Source of the DNA: Verrucomicrobiota bacterium
GTDB lineage: Bacteria; Verrucomicrobiota; Verrucomicrobiia; Chthoniobacterales; UBA10450
Reading direction: 5' to 3'
Assembly: GCA_003219395.1 (NCBI GenBank)
Contig: QHOR01000156.1
Location: 1 to 5,884, forward strand
DNA length: 5,884 nt
A program made the translations under genes and the position numbers. Shown one piece after another: positions 5,848 through 5,884 of the stretch. Positions within the stretch are counted from its first letter, which is position 1. Each line of letters begins with the position of its first letter. Below the pieces are notes generated by a model. It saw only the letters and a program-made list of their open reading frames with translations, did not search any database and was not told the origin of the DNA.

Positions 5848-5884
5848 TCCTAACAAACGCTTGACGCTGCCGACGCGCGTAGAT
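5848..5884 (+). other. Left half of a second attC, cut by the window end
   Basis: TCCTAAC (5848-5854) is the left core, with T at the usual purine position. It is followed by ACGCTTGACG (5857-5866), the counterpart of the inner arm in the first attC. From 5850 to the window end, 30 of 35 bases match 5512-5546 of the complete site, including the shared GACGCGCGTAGAT or GGCGCGCGTAGAT end. The right half must lie beyond the window. Its position, 23 bases after a stop codon, fits the end of a cassette. Confidence 0.85.

Noticed and set aside
1..5884. tRNA, rRNA, CRISPR array or insertion-sequence transposase
   Set aside because: I saw no regularly spaced repeats, tRNA-like cloverleaf with the T-loop consensus, rRNA segments or transposase motifs.

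Overview
The window (roughly 55-60 % G+C by eye) looks like an accessory region of a proteobacterial chromosome or environmental contig that carries part of an integron gene-cassette array. The main evidence is a complete attC recombination site at 5510-5599. It has GTCTAAC/GTTAGGC outer cores, paired inner arms with a single extrahelical G, and a GC-rich inner stem. The left half of a closely related attC begins at 5848 and runs off the window end. At the other end, a GTTAGAC core precedes the first gene and a GTCTAAC core contains that gene's stop codon. No integrase gene is visible. The host lineage cannot be named from this sequence; a gammaproteobacterium is a guess.

Layout, left to right. 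(1) 1-64: the right end of a probable attC-like boundary. (2) 82-888 (+): a 268-residue protein of a widespread unnamed family with the signatures GDAIHxLRxALDH and LDxxDKHR. (3) 935-1579 (+): a 214-residue protein of probable TraB/TIKI-like fold, joined to the first gene through what seems to be half an attC. (4) 1580-1956: no convincing gene. It holds hairpins and, next to the helicase stop, a tandem 12-mer that leads into a perfect 10-bp stem. (5) 1957-4011 (-): a complete UvrD/Rep-type superfamily 1 helicase. (6) 4128-5021 (-): an uncharacterised protein with a divergent PD-(D/E)XK-nuclease-like signature, 116 bp upstream of the helicase and on the same strand. (7) 5022-5509: a TATAAT-containing candidate promoter for the minus-strand pair, then a small minus-strand gene broken by an in-frame TGA. 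(8) 5594-5884: a cassette with a 60-residue Cys/His protein between the two attC sites.

The most interesting unit is the minus-strand pair of nuclease-like protein and UvrD-like helicase. Nuclease plus superfamily 1 helicase is a recurring design in phage-defence and DNA-processing systems such as Gabija. The location in a cassette-rich region fits a defence cargo. The function is inferred: the nuclease assignment rests on a degenerate motif, and co-transcription rests only on strand and spacing. The two genes at the left end may also be accessory cassette genes; one carries an R-x4-H motif that recalls HEPN RNases, but this is weak.
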